From JAENVU01 sp963756815 (lineage in GTDB: Bacteria; Actinomycetota; Acidimicrobiia; IMCC26256; JAENVU01), in NCBI GenBank assembly GCA_963756815.1, contig CAVWPR010000004.1:248001-312000 (forward strand): DNA of 64,000 nt, in the 5' to 3' direction. The position numbers and the translations under genes are program-made. Shown piece after piece: positions 34,834 through 43,990 of this stretch. A model generated the notes under the pieces. It saw only the letters and a list, made by a program, of their open reading frames with translations. It did not search any database and was not told the origin of the DNA. Position 1 is the stretch's first letter, and each line of letters starts with the position of its first letter.

Positions 34834-35755
34834 TCAGGAGGACGCGGCGAGCCGGCCGATCGGACAGCCCATCTCCTCCATCTTCGCGGCGTCCGTCTGC
34901 TTCGCGGTGAGTGACGCCGATCCCGCGGCCGCGCCCGACATGGCCGTGAAGTCCTGGTGGCAGGGGTCCGTCATGTCGAAGATCGCGCCGGTGGCCTTGA
35001 TGCACGGGTGCATCGGCGCGTGGACGTCGGCGTGGTACTCGAGGTTGTCCACGGCCCAGATGTGCAGCATGTAGTAGTTCTGCATGTGCAGGTTGATGCC
35101 GTTCTGGCTGGCGCACTGCGTGTCGGTGGTGTTGACGGCGAACGCGGTCCCGGTCGTCTTGTTGGCGCACAGCGTCGGGTGGATGTGCCACCAGTCGTTG
35201 TTGCCCGGGAGCCCGGCCGGCGGCTGCCCCGTGCTCGTGCGCACGTAGTAGTCGAAGCCCACGAGCACCGAGTCGTTGCGTGTTGCCGTTGTACTGGAGG
35301 AACTCGGGCTGCGCGGGGTCGAACACGTCGTCGACGTTCGTGCCCGGGAAGACCGGGTTCTGCGGATCGAACGACGGGTTGGCGAGCATCGCCGGGTCGA
35401 AGCCGTATCCGGTGTGCGTGCCCATGCCGGCGATGAAGTCGAACCCGTTGTGCATGCCGGCGGCCTTCGCGTCGCCGAGCGTCGGGAACTTCTTCGCGTA
35501 GGCCTTGCCCTGGTCCATGATCGTGCCGACCTGCTTGCAGTCCGAGTAGGAGAGCGGTCCGCGCGTGACGCCGGCGTAGTAGTTCACCGAGCCCATGCCC
35601 GGGCCGGTCACCGAGTTCTGCGCGACCGGGTTGCAGAACCACGGCACCGGCAGTTGGTTCTGCTCGGCCAGGTTCGCCTGGTACGTGTAGCACCCCGAGG
35701 CGACGATCACGAGGGCCGCGACCACGACTGCGAGCAACGGACGACGAACGTTCAT
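34834..35755 (-). pseudogene. Unknown His-rich lipoprotein, one frame interruption
   Basis: ATG 35755, with GGGGG upstream, begins a lipoprotein signal ending VIVASGC (lipobox). The mature part has PWFCNPVAQNSVTGPGMG, FIAGMGTHTGYGFDP, then after the break VLVGFDYYVRTSTGQ, WWHIHPTLCANK, NLHMQNYYMLHIWAVDN and YHADVHAPMHPCI. The many His residues in HIHP, LHM, LHIW, YHADVHAPMH suggest metal binding. Removing the extra base at 35278 joins the two halves. I do not recognise the family. It is flanked by ffh and rpsP and is probably surface-exposed. A TAGGTT -10 element (35784-35789) lies upstream. Confidence 0.65.
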
Positions 35756-35879
35756 GGATCCCCCCAGAGCCGACGAAGCCGGCAACCTAACTGGCGGGGC
35801 GGGTTCGTGTACACACCGTTCGCCACGACGTCGCCCGTCCGCCGACGCACCTCACCGGTACGGGGAGGGTTCCTCGGGA

Positions 35880-37235
35880 CTATTCCTGGAACTGGCCGAG
35901 GTCCATACCCCGCAGCGCGCTGAGCTTCGGGCGCTTGCCCGCCCCGCCGGTCAGCTGCTTCATCATCGACTGCACCTGCTTGAACTGCTTGAGGAGCGCG
36001 TTCACCTGGGTGGTGGTCGTGCCGCTCCCCTGGGCGATCCGCAGGCGGCGGGAGCCGTTGATCATCGTCGGGTCGCGACGCTCCGCGGGGGTCATCGAGC
36101 AGATGATGGCCTCGACCCGTCCGAGCTCGCCCTCGTCGAGCTCCTGGTTGCGCAGCTCCTTGGGCATCCCCGGCAGCATCTTCATGATGTTGCCGATCGG
36201 TCCCATCTTGCGGACCTGGCGCATCTGCTCGAGGAAGTCCTCGAGCGTGAACTGGCCCTTGGCGAGCTGCTCCTGCGCGCGCTGGGCGACGTCGGCGTCG
36301 AAGCTCTCCTCGGCCTTCTCGATGAGCGTGAGCACGTCGCCCATGCCGAGGATGCGGCTCGCCATCCGGTCGGGGTGGAACGGCTCGAAGTCCTCGAGCT
36401 TCTCGCCGGTGCCGACGAACAGGATCGGCTTGCCGACGACCTCCTTGACCGAGAGCGCGGCTCCACCGCGCGCGTCGCCGTCGATCTTGGTGAGCACGAT
36501 GCCGTCGAGGGACACCGCCTCGTCGAAGGTGGTGGCCACGTTGACCGCCTCCTGGCCGGTCATCGCGTCGACGACGAGCAGCGTGTCGTGGGGCTGGAGG
36601 ATGTCGCGCACCTCGCGCAGCTCCACCATGAGCTCGACATCGATCTGCAACCGACCGGCGGTGTCGACGATCACCACGTTGCGACCGAGTCGGGCCGCCT
36701 CCTCGAGCGCACCCTCCGCCGCCCGGACCGGGTCCTGCGGGCCGTCGTCGGGCAACGAGAAGACCGGGACGTCGACCCGCCGGCCGAGCACGCGCAGCTG
36801 CTCGACCGCGGCCGGGCGTTGCAGGTCGGCGGCCACGAGCAGGGGTTGCAGCCCCTGGCTCTTGAGCTGCCGGGCGAGCTTCGCGGCGGCGGTCGTCTTC
36901 CCGGCGCCCTGCAGGCCGCACATCATCACGACGGTGGGCGGCTTCGAGCTCATCGCGAGCTTGCCCGTCTCGCCGCCGAGGGTGGTGATGAGCTCCTCGT
37001 GCACGATCTTGATGACCTGCTGCGCGGGGCTGAGGCTCTTCTGCACCTCGGCGCCGTTCGCGCGCTCCTTGACGCGCGCGATGAGCGACTTCACCACCTT
37101 GACGTTGACGTCGGCCTCGAGCAGCGCGAGGCGGATCTCGCGCGCGACGGCGTCGATGTCGGCCTCGGTGAGCTTCCCGCGACTCCGCAGCTTGGAGAAG
37201 ATGCCGTCGAAACGGTCCGAGAGGGCGTCGAACAT
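35880..37235 (-). CDS. ffh: Signal recognition particle protein Ffh
   Basis: SRP54 GTPase that binds signal sequences and 4.5S RNA. The 451-residue protein has the N domain (LTEADIDAVAREIRLALLEADV), the G domain with CGLQGAGKTTAAAKLA, VDTAGRLQIDVELM and TKIDGDARGGAALS, and a methionine-rich M domain near the C-terminus (MGPIGNIMKMLPGMP, MTPAERRDPTMING). ATG 37235 follows a TATACT -10 element by 9 nt with no Shine-Dalgarno. ftsY, its receptor, lies just beyond a methyltransferase gene. Confidence 0.97.
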   Translation of the reverse strand: MFDALSDRFDGIFSKLRSRGKLTEADIDAVAREIRLALLEADVNVKVVKSLIARVKERANGAEVQKSLSPAQQVIKIVHEELITTLGGETGKLAMSSKPPTVVMMCGLQGAGKTTAAAKLARQLKSQGLQPLLVAADLQRPAAVEQLRVLGRRVDVPVFSLPDDGPQDPVRAAEGALEEAARLGRNVVIVDTAGRLQIDVELMVELREVRDILQPHDTLLVVDAMTGQEAVNVATTFDEAVSLDGIVLTKIDGDARGGAALSVKEVVGKPILFVGTGEKLEDFEPFHPDRMASRILGMGDVLTLIEKAEESFDADVAQRAQEQLAKGQFTLEDFLEQMRQVRKMGPIGNIMKMLPGMPKELRNQELDEGELGRVEAIICSMTPAERRDPTMINGSRRLRIAQGSGTTTTQVNALLKQFKQVQSMMKQLTGGAGKRPKLSALRGMDLGQFQE

Positions 37236-37244
37236 GTGCGGGCG

Positions 37245-37250
37245 AGTATA
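37245..37250 (-). promoter_or_regulatory. -10 element for ffh
   Basis: TATACT on the minus strand, the best -10 consensus match I noticed in the window, 9 nt before the ffh ATG. Confidence 0.5.
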
Positions 37251-37305
37251 CGGACGGGCCCCGTCGCCCCCGACCTCGGCGCGGCGGCCGCGCGATGATC
37301 GCCGG

Positions 37306-38010
37306 GTGGGTGAGGTCGGGCGCGAGCCGCAGTACGAAGCGGTGGCCGACGAGTTCCGGGACCACGCCACGTCGGGGTTCTTCAACGCCCACGTCGACCG
37401 TCCCGCGTGCCTGGCGCTGCTCGGCGACGTCGCGGGCCTGCGGGTGCTCGACGCCGCCTGCGGACCGGGGCTCTACGCCGAGGAGCTGGCCGCACGCGGC
37501 GCCGAGGTGGTGGGCTTCGACCACAGCGCGCGCATGGTCGAGCTGGCGAGCGCGCGTGTGCCGGCGGCCGTGTTCCGCGTCCACGACCTCGGCGAGCCGC
37601 TCACCTGGCTGCCCGACGCCAGTGTCGACCGAGCGCTCTGCGCGCTCGCGATCGAGTACGTCGACGATCGGGTGCCGGCGCTGCGCGAGCTGCGGCGCGT
37701 GCTCCGACCCGGCGGGGCGCTCGTCCTCTCGAAGCTCCATCCGACGGCCGACTGGCTGCGTCACGGCGGCGACTACTTCGAGACGCGCGTCGTCGAGGAG
37801 GTGTGGACCGGCGTGCCGGGCACCTGGCACATGCGCTTCTGGATCGCGCCGCTCGAGCAGACCTTCGCCGAGATCGCGGACGCCGGGTTCCTCGTGGAGC
37901 GGCTCGTGGAACCGCGCCCGGTGCCCTCGGCCGAGGCCCTCGACGCGGAGCGGTACGAGCGCTTCTCCACCCAGCCCGGGTTCCTCGCGCTGCGGCTGGT
38001 CGCCCGTTAG
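37306..38010 (+). CDS. Class I SAM-dependent methyltransferase
   Basis: A 234-residue methyltransferase: VLDAACGPGLYAEELAARGA (motif I), VVGFDHSARMVELA, CALAIEYVDDRVPALRELRR and LRPGGALVLSKLHPT. It starts at GTG 37306, which gives the VADEFRDHATSGFFNAHVDR N-terminus typical of ubiquinone/UbiE-like or generic type 11 enzymes. The acceptor is unknown. It is read against the flow of its neighbours, divergent from ffh, and its stop overlaps the ftsY stop on the opposite strand by four bases (TTAG). Confidence 0.82.
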   Translation: MGEVGREPQYEAVADEFRDHATSGFFNAHVDRPACLALLGDVAGLRVLDAACGPGLYAEELAARGAEVVGFDHSARMVELASARVPAAVFRVHDLGEPLTWLPDASVDRALCALAIEYVDDRVPALRELRRVLRPGGALVLSKLHPTADWLRHGGDYFETRVVEEVWTGVPGTWHMRFWIAPLEQTFAEIADAGFLVERLVEPRPVPSAEALDAERYERFSTQPGFLALRLVAR

Positions 38011-39152
38011 AACAACGCCGCGACGAACTCCTCGGGGTCGAACGGCACGAGGTCGTCCGCGGTCTCGCCGATCCCGACGACCTTCACCGGGATGCCGAGC
38101 TCCGACTGGATCGCGAGCACGATCCCGCCCTTGGCGGTGCCGTCGAGCTTCGTGAGCACCACGCCCGTGACGTCGACCGCCTCCGCGAACTGCCGGGCCT
38201 GCGTCAGCCCGTTCTGGCCGGTGGACGCGTCGACCACGAGCAGCACCTCGCACAACGCGCCCTCGGTGCGCTCGACGATGCGCCGGAGCTTCTTCAGCTC
38301 CTCCATCAGGTTCACCTTCGTGTGCAGTCGCCCGGCGGTGTCGACGAGCACGAGGTCGGCGCCGCGCGTGGTGGCCGCGCTCATGGCGTCGAACACGACC
38401 GAGCCCGGGTCGGCGCCCTCCTGGCCGCGCACGATCTCGGTGTCGGTGCGGTCGGCCCACGTGGCGAGCTGCTCGGCGGCGGCGGCTCGGAAGGTGTCGG
38501 CCGCGGCCAGCACCACTCGCCGACCCTCGTCGTTCTCGCGCCGTGCGAGCTTCGCGATGCTCGTGGTCTTCCCCACGCCGTTCACGCCCACGAACATCCA
38601 CACGCTCGGCGGCGTGGCTCCGTGGTGCAGCTCGCGGTCGACGTCGGCGAGCAGGGTCACGAGCTCCTCGCGGAGCAGGGCGATGACGCGCTCCGGATCA
38701 CCGGTCTTCTCCGCCTTGGCCCGCTCGCGGACCGCGTCGATGACCTTCGTCGTCGTGGGGACGCCGACGTCGGCGAGGATCAGCGCCTCCTCGAGCTCGT
38801 CCCAGGTCTCGTCATCGACCTTGCCCCGGCCGGCGATGCCCGAGAACGCGCCCGCGAACGCGGCACGGGTCCGGCCGAGCCGGTCGCGCAGACGCGGCTT
38901 GACCCGCTCGACCACCTCAGGCTCGACGACCTCAGGCTCGACGACCTCAGGCTCGGGTGCGGTCGTGACCTCGGGCGGCGCGACGGGTGGTGGCGACACG
39001 GGCCGCGTCGGGGTGGGACGCGTCGGCGTGGGACGCGTCGGCGCCTCGGGCACACCGCGGTCGGTGCGCGTCGAGCGCCGGGAGAGGAAGAGCCCGCCTG
39101 CGATCAGCACGACCGCGAGGGCGACGATGAGGAGGATGACGACGAGTTCCAT
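38007..39152 (-). CDS. ftsY: Signal recognition particle receptor FtsY
   Basis: Membrane-associated SRP GTPase receptor of 381 residues. A single N-terminal transmembrane helix is followed by a linker with repeated PTRPTPTRP and EPEVVEPEVVE units, then the NG domain with VGVNGVGKTTSIAKLA, AAADTFRAAAAEQL, VDTAGRLHTKVNLM and TKLDGTAKGGIVLA. The transmembrane anchor is a feature seen in actinobacterial FtsY and differs from E. coli. The linker DNA carries short exact direct repeats (38921-38955 and 39003-39035). Confidence 0.96.
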   Translation of the reverse strand: MELVVILLIVALAVVLIAGGLFLSRRSTRTDRGVPEAPTRPTPTRPTPTRPVSPPPVAPPEVTTAPEPEVVEPEVVEPEVVERVKPRLRDRLGRTRAAFAGAFSGIAGRGKVDDETWDELEEALILADVGVPTTTKVIDAVRERAKAEKTGDPERVIALLREELVTLLADVDRELHHGATPPSVWMFVGVNGVGKTTSIAKLARRENDEGRRVVLAAADTFRAAAAEQLATWADRTDTEIVRGQEGADPGSVVFDAMSAATTRGADLVLVDTAGRLHTKVNLMEELKKLRRIVERTEGALCEVLLVVDASTGQNGLTQARQFAEAVDVTGVVLTKLDGTAKGGIVLAIQSELGIPVKVVGIGETADDLVPFDPEEFVAALF

Positions 39153-39207
39153 CGGGGCCGGAGACTAACGGCGGGTACCGACGGGCCCGCGAGGCGCCGA
39201 CGCGTGC

Positions 39208-40221
39208 TCAGACCGGGTCGGGCGGGCCACCGTCGGTGCGGAAGGTCGTCAGATCCTGGTCGATGGGCACGATGCCCGCCTCGTCGAGCGCCGCCTTGAC
39301 CCGGGGCCGCAGCGCCCGGGCCACGGTCCACTGCGCGAGCGGCTTCGTCTTCACCATGACGCGGATCACCACCTGGCGCGCGGTGACCTGCTCCACCCCG
39401 AGGACCTCGGGCTCGTCGAGCACGACGTCGCGGAACTCCGGGTCGTCGACGACGGCACGGGCGGCCGCGGTGATCGCGCGCGTGGCGGCCTCGATGTCGG
39501 AGTCGTACGCGACGGCGACGTCGAGCACCGCTCGCGACCATTGCTGGCTCTTGTTGGCGACCCGTCGGATCTCACCGTTCGGGACGTGCCAGACGACGCC
39601 TTCGACGTCACGCAGGCGGGTCGTGCGGAGGCTCACTCCCTCGACGGTGCCGGTCGCGTCACCGACGTCGATGACGTCACCGACTCCGTACTGGTCCTCC
39701 ACGAGCATGAAGATGCCACTGACGAAGTCCTTCACCAGCGACTGTGAGCCGAAGCCGACCGCGACGCCGATGATGCTGGCACCGATCCCGATCGCGGCGA
39801 GGTTCACGTCGAGGGTGTCCAGGATCATCACGAACGCCGTCGCCCAGATGAGGGCGGCGACGATGCTGCGGATCACCGCCCCGATCGTCTCGGCGCGCAA
39901 GGCACGACGGACGTTCGGTACCGGCGACGTGTCGAGCAACGCGACGCCGGTGCGGCGGCGGATCTTGTCGAGCGTCTCGACCGCTTCGTCACGCGCGAGC
40001 CGGTTCACGATGCGTCGGATGACCAGCCGTGAGATCCGCACGACGACGTAGGCCACGACGACGATCACGAGGATCCGGAACGCGTCGTCGGCGAGCTGGG
40101 CGGCCCGGCCGCTGCCGGTGATGTCGAAGACCGTCGAGCAGACCCAAGGACGGTGGCCCGGGGGGCCGCACGCGTTCGTCAACTCGAGCTCATCGGCGGC
40201 GGACGTCGCGAGGGGGAGCAT
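39208..40221 (-). CDS. mscS: Small-conductance mechanosensitive channel, MscS family
   Basis: A 337-residue channel that releases solutes on hypo-osmotic shock. There are transmembrane helices near residues 48-66 and 110-135, then the pore helix IGIGASIIGVAVGFGSQSLV and the beta domain beginning EDQYGVGDVIDVGDATGTVE. The cytoplasmic alpha/beta end follows. ATG 40221 lacks a strong Shine-Dalgarno. It lies between smc and ftsY; no functional link to them is implied. Confidence 0.92.
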   Translation of the reverse strand: MLPLATSAADELELTNACGPPGHRPWVCSTVFDITGSGRAAQLADDAFRILVIVVVAYVVVRISRLVIRRIVNRLARDEAVETLDKIRRRTGVALLDTSPVPNVRRALRAETIGAVIRSIVAALIWATAFVMILDTLDVNLAAIGIGASIIGVAVGFGSQSLVKDFVSGIFMLVEDQYGVGDVIDVGDATGTVEGVSLRTTRLRDVEGVVWHVPNGEIRRVANKSQQWSRAVLDVAVAYDSDIEAATRAITAAARAVVDDPEFRDVVLDEPEVLGVEQVTARQVVIRVMVKTKPLAQWTVARALRPRVKAALDEAGIVPIDQDLTTFRTDGGPPDPV

Positions 40222-40312
40222 GCGGTCACCAGGATGTCAGCCGCGATCCCACCGGCCGTGACCGGGGCCCATCCGTCGCCCAGGAGCACGTCGACGGTCC
40301 GCGCACCGAGCC

Positions 40313-40330
40313 CGGAGCGAGGAACGAGCG
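40313..40330. repeat. Intergenic 18-bp repeat, copy 2
   Basis: CGGAGCGAGGAACGAGCG, identical to 27931-27948, in the 204-bp gap between smc and mscS. It is followed by an array of GAGCG/GGAGCCG runs up to 40420. The gap shows no open frame of note. Confidence 0.5.
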
Positions 40331-40425
40331 CAGGGCGAGCAGCGGCGCAGCGAGCCCCTGTCCGGCAACCGGACGGATCCGCGAGCGGAGCCGCCGCAGG
40401 GGCGCCGCGAGCGGAGACGCCGGAA

Positions 40426-43400
40426 TCACGTGAGGACGATCTCGCCCCGCATGCGCTGGCTCACGACCTTCGTCGAGCCGCCGGGCGCCATGGTGACGCC
40501 GTAGAGGCAGTCGCCGGCCTCCATCGTGCGCTTCTGGTGCGAGACGATCACGAGCTGGGCGTCGTTGCGGAACTCGTGCACGAGATCGAGGAAGCGGTGC
40601 AGGTTCACGTCGTCGAGCGCGGCCTCGACCTCGTCGAGCAGGTAGAAGGGCGACGGCCGCGAGCGGAACACGCTGAAGAGGAACGCCATCGCGGTGAGCG
40701 AGCGCTCACCGCCCGACAGCAGCGAGAGGCGCTTGGTGTTCTTGCCCGACGGGCGCGCCTCCATCTCGATGCCGGTGTTGAGCAGGTCGTCGGGGTCGGT
40801 GAGGAACACCCGACCCGAGCCGCCCGGGAAGAGCGTCGAGAACAGACGGGTGAAGTGCTCCTGCACGTCGGCGAACGCTGCGTCGAAGACGGTGACGATC
40901 TCCTGGTCGACGGCCTTGATCACACGCTGCAGCTCGCGACGCGAGTTCTTGACGTCGTCGAGCTGCTGGACGAGGAAGTCGTGGCGCTCCTGCAGCGCCT
41001 CGTACTCCTCGAGCGCGAGCGGATTGATCGGGCCCATGAGCCGCAGGTCGCGGTCGAGGTCGCGGGCCCGGCCGGCCAGCGTCGTCCCCTCCGGCACCTG
41101 GGGTGCAGGTGCCTCGATCGCGACACCGGGCTCGCAGTCGAATTCGGTGCGGATGCGCTCGACCGCCGCCTCGAGCCGCATGCGGTTCTCGGCCTCCTCC
41201 ACCTCGCGCCGCTGCTGACGCTCCCGGACCCCCGCGAGCAGGCGCTCCTGCGCGTGACGCTCGTTGCGCAGGGTCTCGAGCCGGCCGCCCGCCTCGCTCG
41301 CCCGCTCGGCCTGGACGCGACGCTCCTCGCGGAGTCGCCCGAGCACGGTGTCGATCCGGCCGGTCAGCTCGTCGAGGCGGCCGCCGATCGCGAGGTAGGC
41401 CTCGCCCTTGGCGAGCAACGAGGCGCGGTAGCGCTCCGCCGCCGCCTTCGCCTCCGGATCGCGCGCGAGACGCGTCTCGACCTCTCCGAGGCGGCGGGTG
41501 AGGATCGTGCGGCGCTCGTCGATCGCGGCCACCCGCACCGAGTGCTCGCGCCGCAGCCGGCGGATCTCCACCTCGCGCGCGTCGAGGTCGGCGAGCACCG
41601 CCGCTCGCGCCGCGGCCCGTCGGTCCGCCTCGGCCTCGGCCGCGGCGAGCTCCGGCGCGCGCGCCTCGAGCGCGGCGATGCGGGCCCGCTCCGCGCCCAG
41701 CGCGTCGACGAGCGCGATCCGGTTCCCACCGGTGACCTCGAGCTCCTGCGTGCGGTCGGCGCGCTCACTGGCGAGCCGCTCGCTCGCGGCCTGGGCCCGG
41801 TCGTGTGCGCTGCGTGCGTGACGGGCCGTCTCCTCGGCCCGGCGCTCGACCTCGCGCCGCTCGTGCACCGCGGCGCGCGCCTGGTCCACGGTGGTGTGGG
41901 CCGCGTCGCGCGCCTCGACCGCGCGCTCGGCGGCGTCGATCGCCTCGTCGAGCGCGGCCCGGGTCACGCCGGCCGACTGCTCGGCACCGAAGCGCCATGG
42001 CCGGCCACCGCCGAAGCGGTCGCCGGCACGCGTCATCACGGTGAGGTCGGGATTGGCGGCGGCGAGGTCCATCGCGGAGCGCCAGTCGCCGTCGGCGAGC
42101 ACGACGCCCGCGAGCGTGCGGGCCAGGGTGGCCTGCAGCCCCGGCAGGCTCGCCCGCACACAGCCGGCGAGGGAACGCGCGCCTGCGGGTGCCAGGGTCG
42201 CGCCAGTGGTGACCGCGGTGTCGGCGGCATCGAGCACCAGGAGCCACGCGGCCGCGTCGCCGGCCGCGAGTCGCTCGACCGCGCCGCGTGCCTCGTCGCG
42301 TCCGGACACGATGAGCGCACCCATGGCGTCGCCCAGCGCCGCGGCCACGGCGCGCTCGGCTCCGGGCTCGATCACGAGGTGGTTCACGAGGGCGCCGGCG
42401 ACGCCCACCATGCCGTCGAGCACCGCGGCGGCCTCGGCGTCGTTCGCGGCGTCGAGCGCCTGCGCGAGCGCATCGGCGCGGCCCTGCCACTTGCCCGCCT
42501 CGGACTCCGCCTCGGCGAGACGGGCCTCGGCGGCGGTGAGCTCCTCCTCGGCGTGTGCGCGTGCGCTCGCCGCGGCCTCGGCCGCCGCGACCGCGCTCGG
42601 CACCGTCGACTCGGCGGCCCGGAGCTTCTCGGTGGCGGCGTCGAGATCGAACGCGAGCTGCTCGCGACGCTGCTCCAGACCGCGGGCGCGGGCGTCGAAG
42701 CGGGCGAGCTCCTCCTCGATCCGCACCAGCCCGTCGCGCCGCGCGGCCAGCTCTCGTCGCACCGCCTCGGCCTCGGCGACCGGGTCGGCGTCCGTCGTGG
42801 CGTCGCCCAGGAACTCCGCGCGCTCGCGCACCAGCGCGCGCTCGCTCGCCTCGACCTCGAGGCCCTGCTCGGCGAGCGCGCCGGAATCGGGCTCGAGCGC
42901 GTCGAGCTCGGCACGGATCGCGCCGGCGTCGGCCACGAGCGTCTCGACCACGCCTTCGTCGGCCGCGGCCGTGAGCTCCCGCTCCAGGCCACGCCGGCGT
43001 TCCTCGACGAGCGCGCGCAGGCCTCGGGCCCGCTCGCGCATCGACTCGACGCGCGTCAACGCGTCGGCGAGGTCGCCGTGTCCGACGTCGGTGAGCGCCC
43101 GCTCGGCGTCCAGGACGGACACGTCGAGATCGCGGAGGCGACCCTGGATCGTCGCCTCCTCGCGCTGGAGCTCCCCGGCTTGCTCGCGCAGGCGGGTCGT
43201 CTTCAGCTGGAGGCCGGCGAGCTCGCGTCCCGCGAGGTGCACACGGATCGCGCGCAGCTCGTCGACGACGCCGTCGTGGCGGCGCGCCGCGTCGGCCTGC
43301 TTCTGCAACGGCCCGAGGCCGCGCCGGACCTCCCGCAGGAGATCGTTCAGCCGCAGGAGGTTGCCCTCGGTCGCCTCGAGGCGGCGCTCGGCCTTCTCCC

Positions 43401-43920
43401 GACGCTTCCGGTACTTGAGGATCCCCGCCGCCTCCTCGATGACCGCGCGCCGGTCCTCCGGGCGGGAGTTCAGGATCGAGTCGAGCTGGCCCTGCCCGAC
43501 GATGACGTGTTGCTGACGGCCGATGCCGCTGTCGGAGAGCAGCTCCTGGATGTCGAGCAGCCGGCACGGCGCACCGTTGATCGCGTACTCGGAGTCGCCG
43601 TTGCGGAACAGCGTCCGGGTGATCGTCACCTCGGTGAACTCGATCGGCAGCAGATTCGCGGAGTTGTCGATCGTGAGCGACACCTCGGCACGCCCGAGCG
43701 CCGGGCGGTCGGCGGTGCCGGCGAAGATGACGTCGTCCATCTTCCCGCCGCGCAACGTGCGCGGGCCCTGCGCGCCGAGCACCCACGCGACGGCGTCGAC
43801 GAGGTTCGACTTCCCCGACCCGTTCGGGCCGACGACGACCATCACGCCGGGTTCGAACTCGAGCACGGTCTTGTCCGCGAACGACTTGAACCCGCGCAGC
43901 GTCAGAGACTTCAGGAACAC
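40426..43920 (-). CDS. smc: Chromosome partition protein SMC
   Basis: Condensin ATPase of 1164 residues. The N-terminal head starts LKSLTLRGFKSFADKTVLEF with Walker A VVGPNGSGKSNLVDAV. Two long Ala/Glu/Arg coiled coils flank a hinge at about residues 500-650 (GMVGVAGALVNHLVIEPGAE, ALIVSGRDEARGAVERLA). The C-terminal head holds LSLLSGGERSLTAMAFLFSV and Walker B FYLLDEVEAALDDVN. GTG 43920 has AAGGAGGAG upstream, which fixes the start although the frame is open to 44157. The rnc-mutM-smc-ftsY order is normal. Confidence 0.97.
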   Translation of the reverse strand: MFLKSLTLRGFKSFADKTVLEFEPGVMVVVGPNGSGKSNLVDAVAWVLGAQGPRTLRGGKMDDVIFAGTADRPALGRAEVSLTIDNSANLLPIEFTEVTITRTLFRNGDSEYAINGAPCRLLDIQELLSDSGIGRQQHVIVGQGQLDSILNSRPEDRRAVIEEAAGILKYRKRREKAERRLEATEGNLLRLNDLLREVRRGLGPLQKQADAARRHDGVVDELRAIRVHLAGRELAGLQLKTTRLREQAGELQREEATIQGRLRDLDVSVLDAERALTDVGHGDLADALTRVESMRERARGLRALVEERRRGLERELTAAADEGVVETLVADAGAIRAELDALEPDSGALAEQGLEVEASERALVRERAEFLGDATTDADPVAEAEAVRRELAARRDGLVRIEEELARFDARARGLEQRREQLAFDLDAATEKLRAAESTVPSAVAAAEAAASARAHAEEELTAAEARLAEAESEAGKWQGRADALAQALDAANDAEAAAVLDGMVGVAGALVNHLVIEPGAERAVAAALGDAMGALIVSGRDEARGAVERLAAGDAAAWLLVLDAADTAVTTGATLAPAGARSLAGCVRASLPGLQATLARTLAGVVLADGDWRSAMDLAAANPDLTVMTRAGDRFGGGRPWRFGAEQSAGVTRAALDEAIDAAERAVEARDAAHTTVDQARAAVHERREVERRAEETARHARSAHDRAQAASERLASERADRTQELEVTGGNRIALVDALGAERARIAALEARAPELAAAEAEADRRAAARAAVLADLDAREVEIRRLRREHSVRVAAIDERRTILTRRLGEVETRLARDPEAKAAAERYRASLLAKGEAYLAIGGRLDELTGRIDTVLGRLREERRVQAERASEAGGRLETLRNERHAQERLLAGVRERQQRREVEEAENRMRLEAAVERIRTEFDCEPGVAIEAPAPQVPEGTTLAGRARDLDRDLRLMGPINPLALEEYEALQERHDFLVQQLDDVKNSRRELQRVIKAVDQEIVTVFDAAFADVQEHFTRLFSTLFPGGSGRVFLTDPDDLLNTGIEMEARPSGKNTKRLSLLSGGERSLTAMAFLFSVFRSRPSPFYLLDEVEAALDDVNLHRFLDLVHEFRNDAQLVIVSHQKRTMEAGDCLYGVTMAPGGSTKVVSQRMRGEIVLT

Positions 43921-43990
43921 TCCGCAGCTCCTCCTTGGCCGATGCCGGAGCGTACGCGCGCGCCTCGCAAAACGCGCGGATCGGTCACGC

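Noticed and set aside
35752..38601. A 949-codon minus-strand open frame overlapping ffh and ftsY
   Set aside because: It is out of frame with the true SRP genes and shows no motif; it is a GC-driven shadow.
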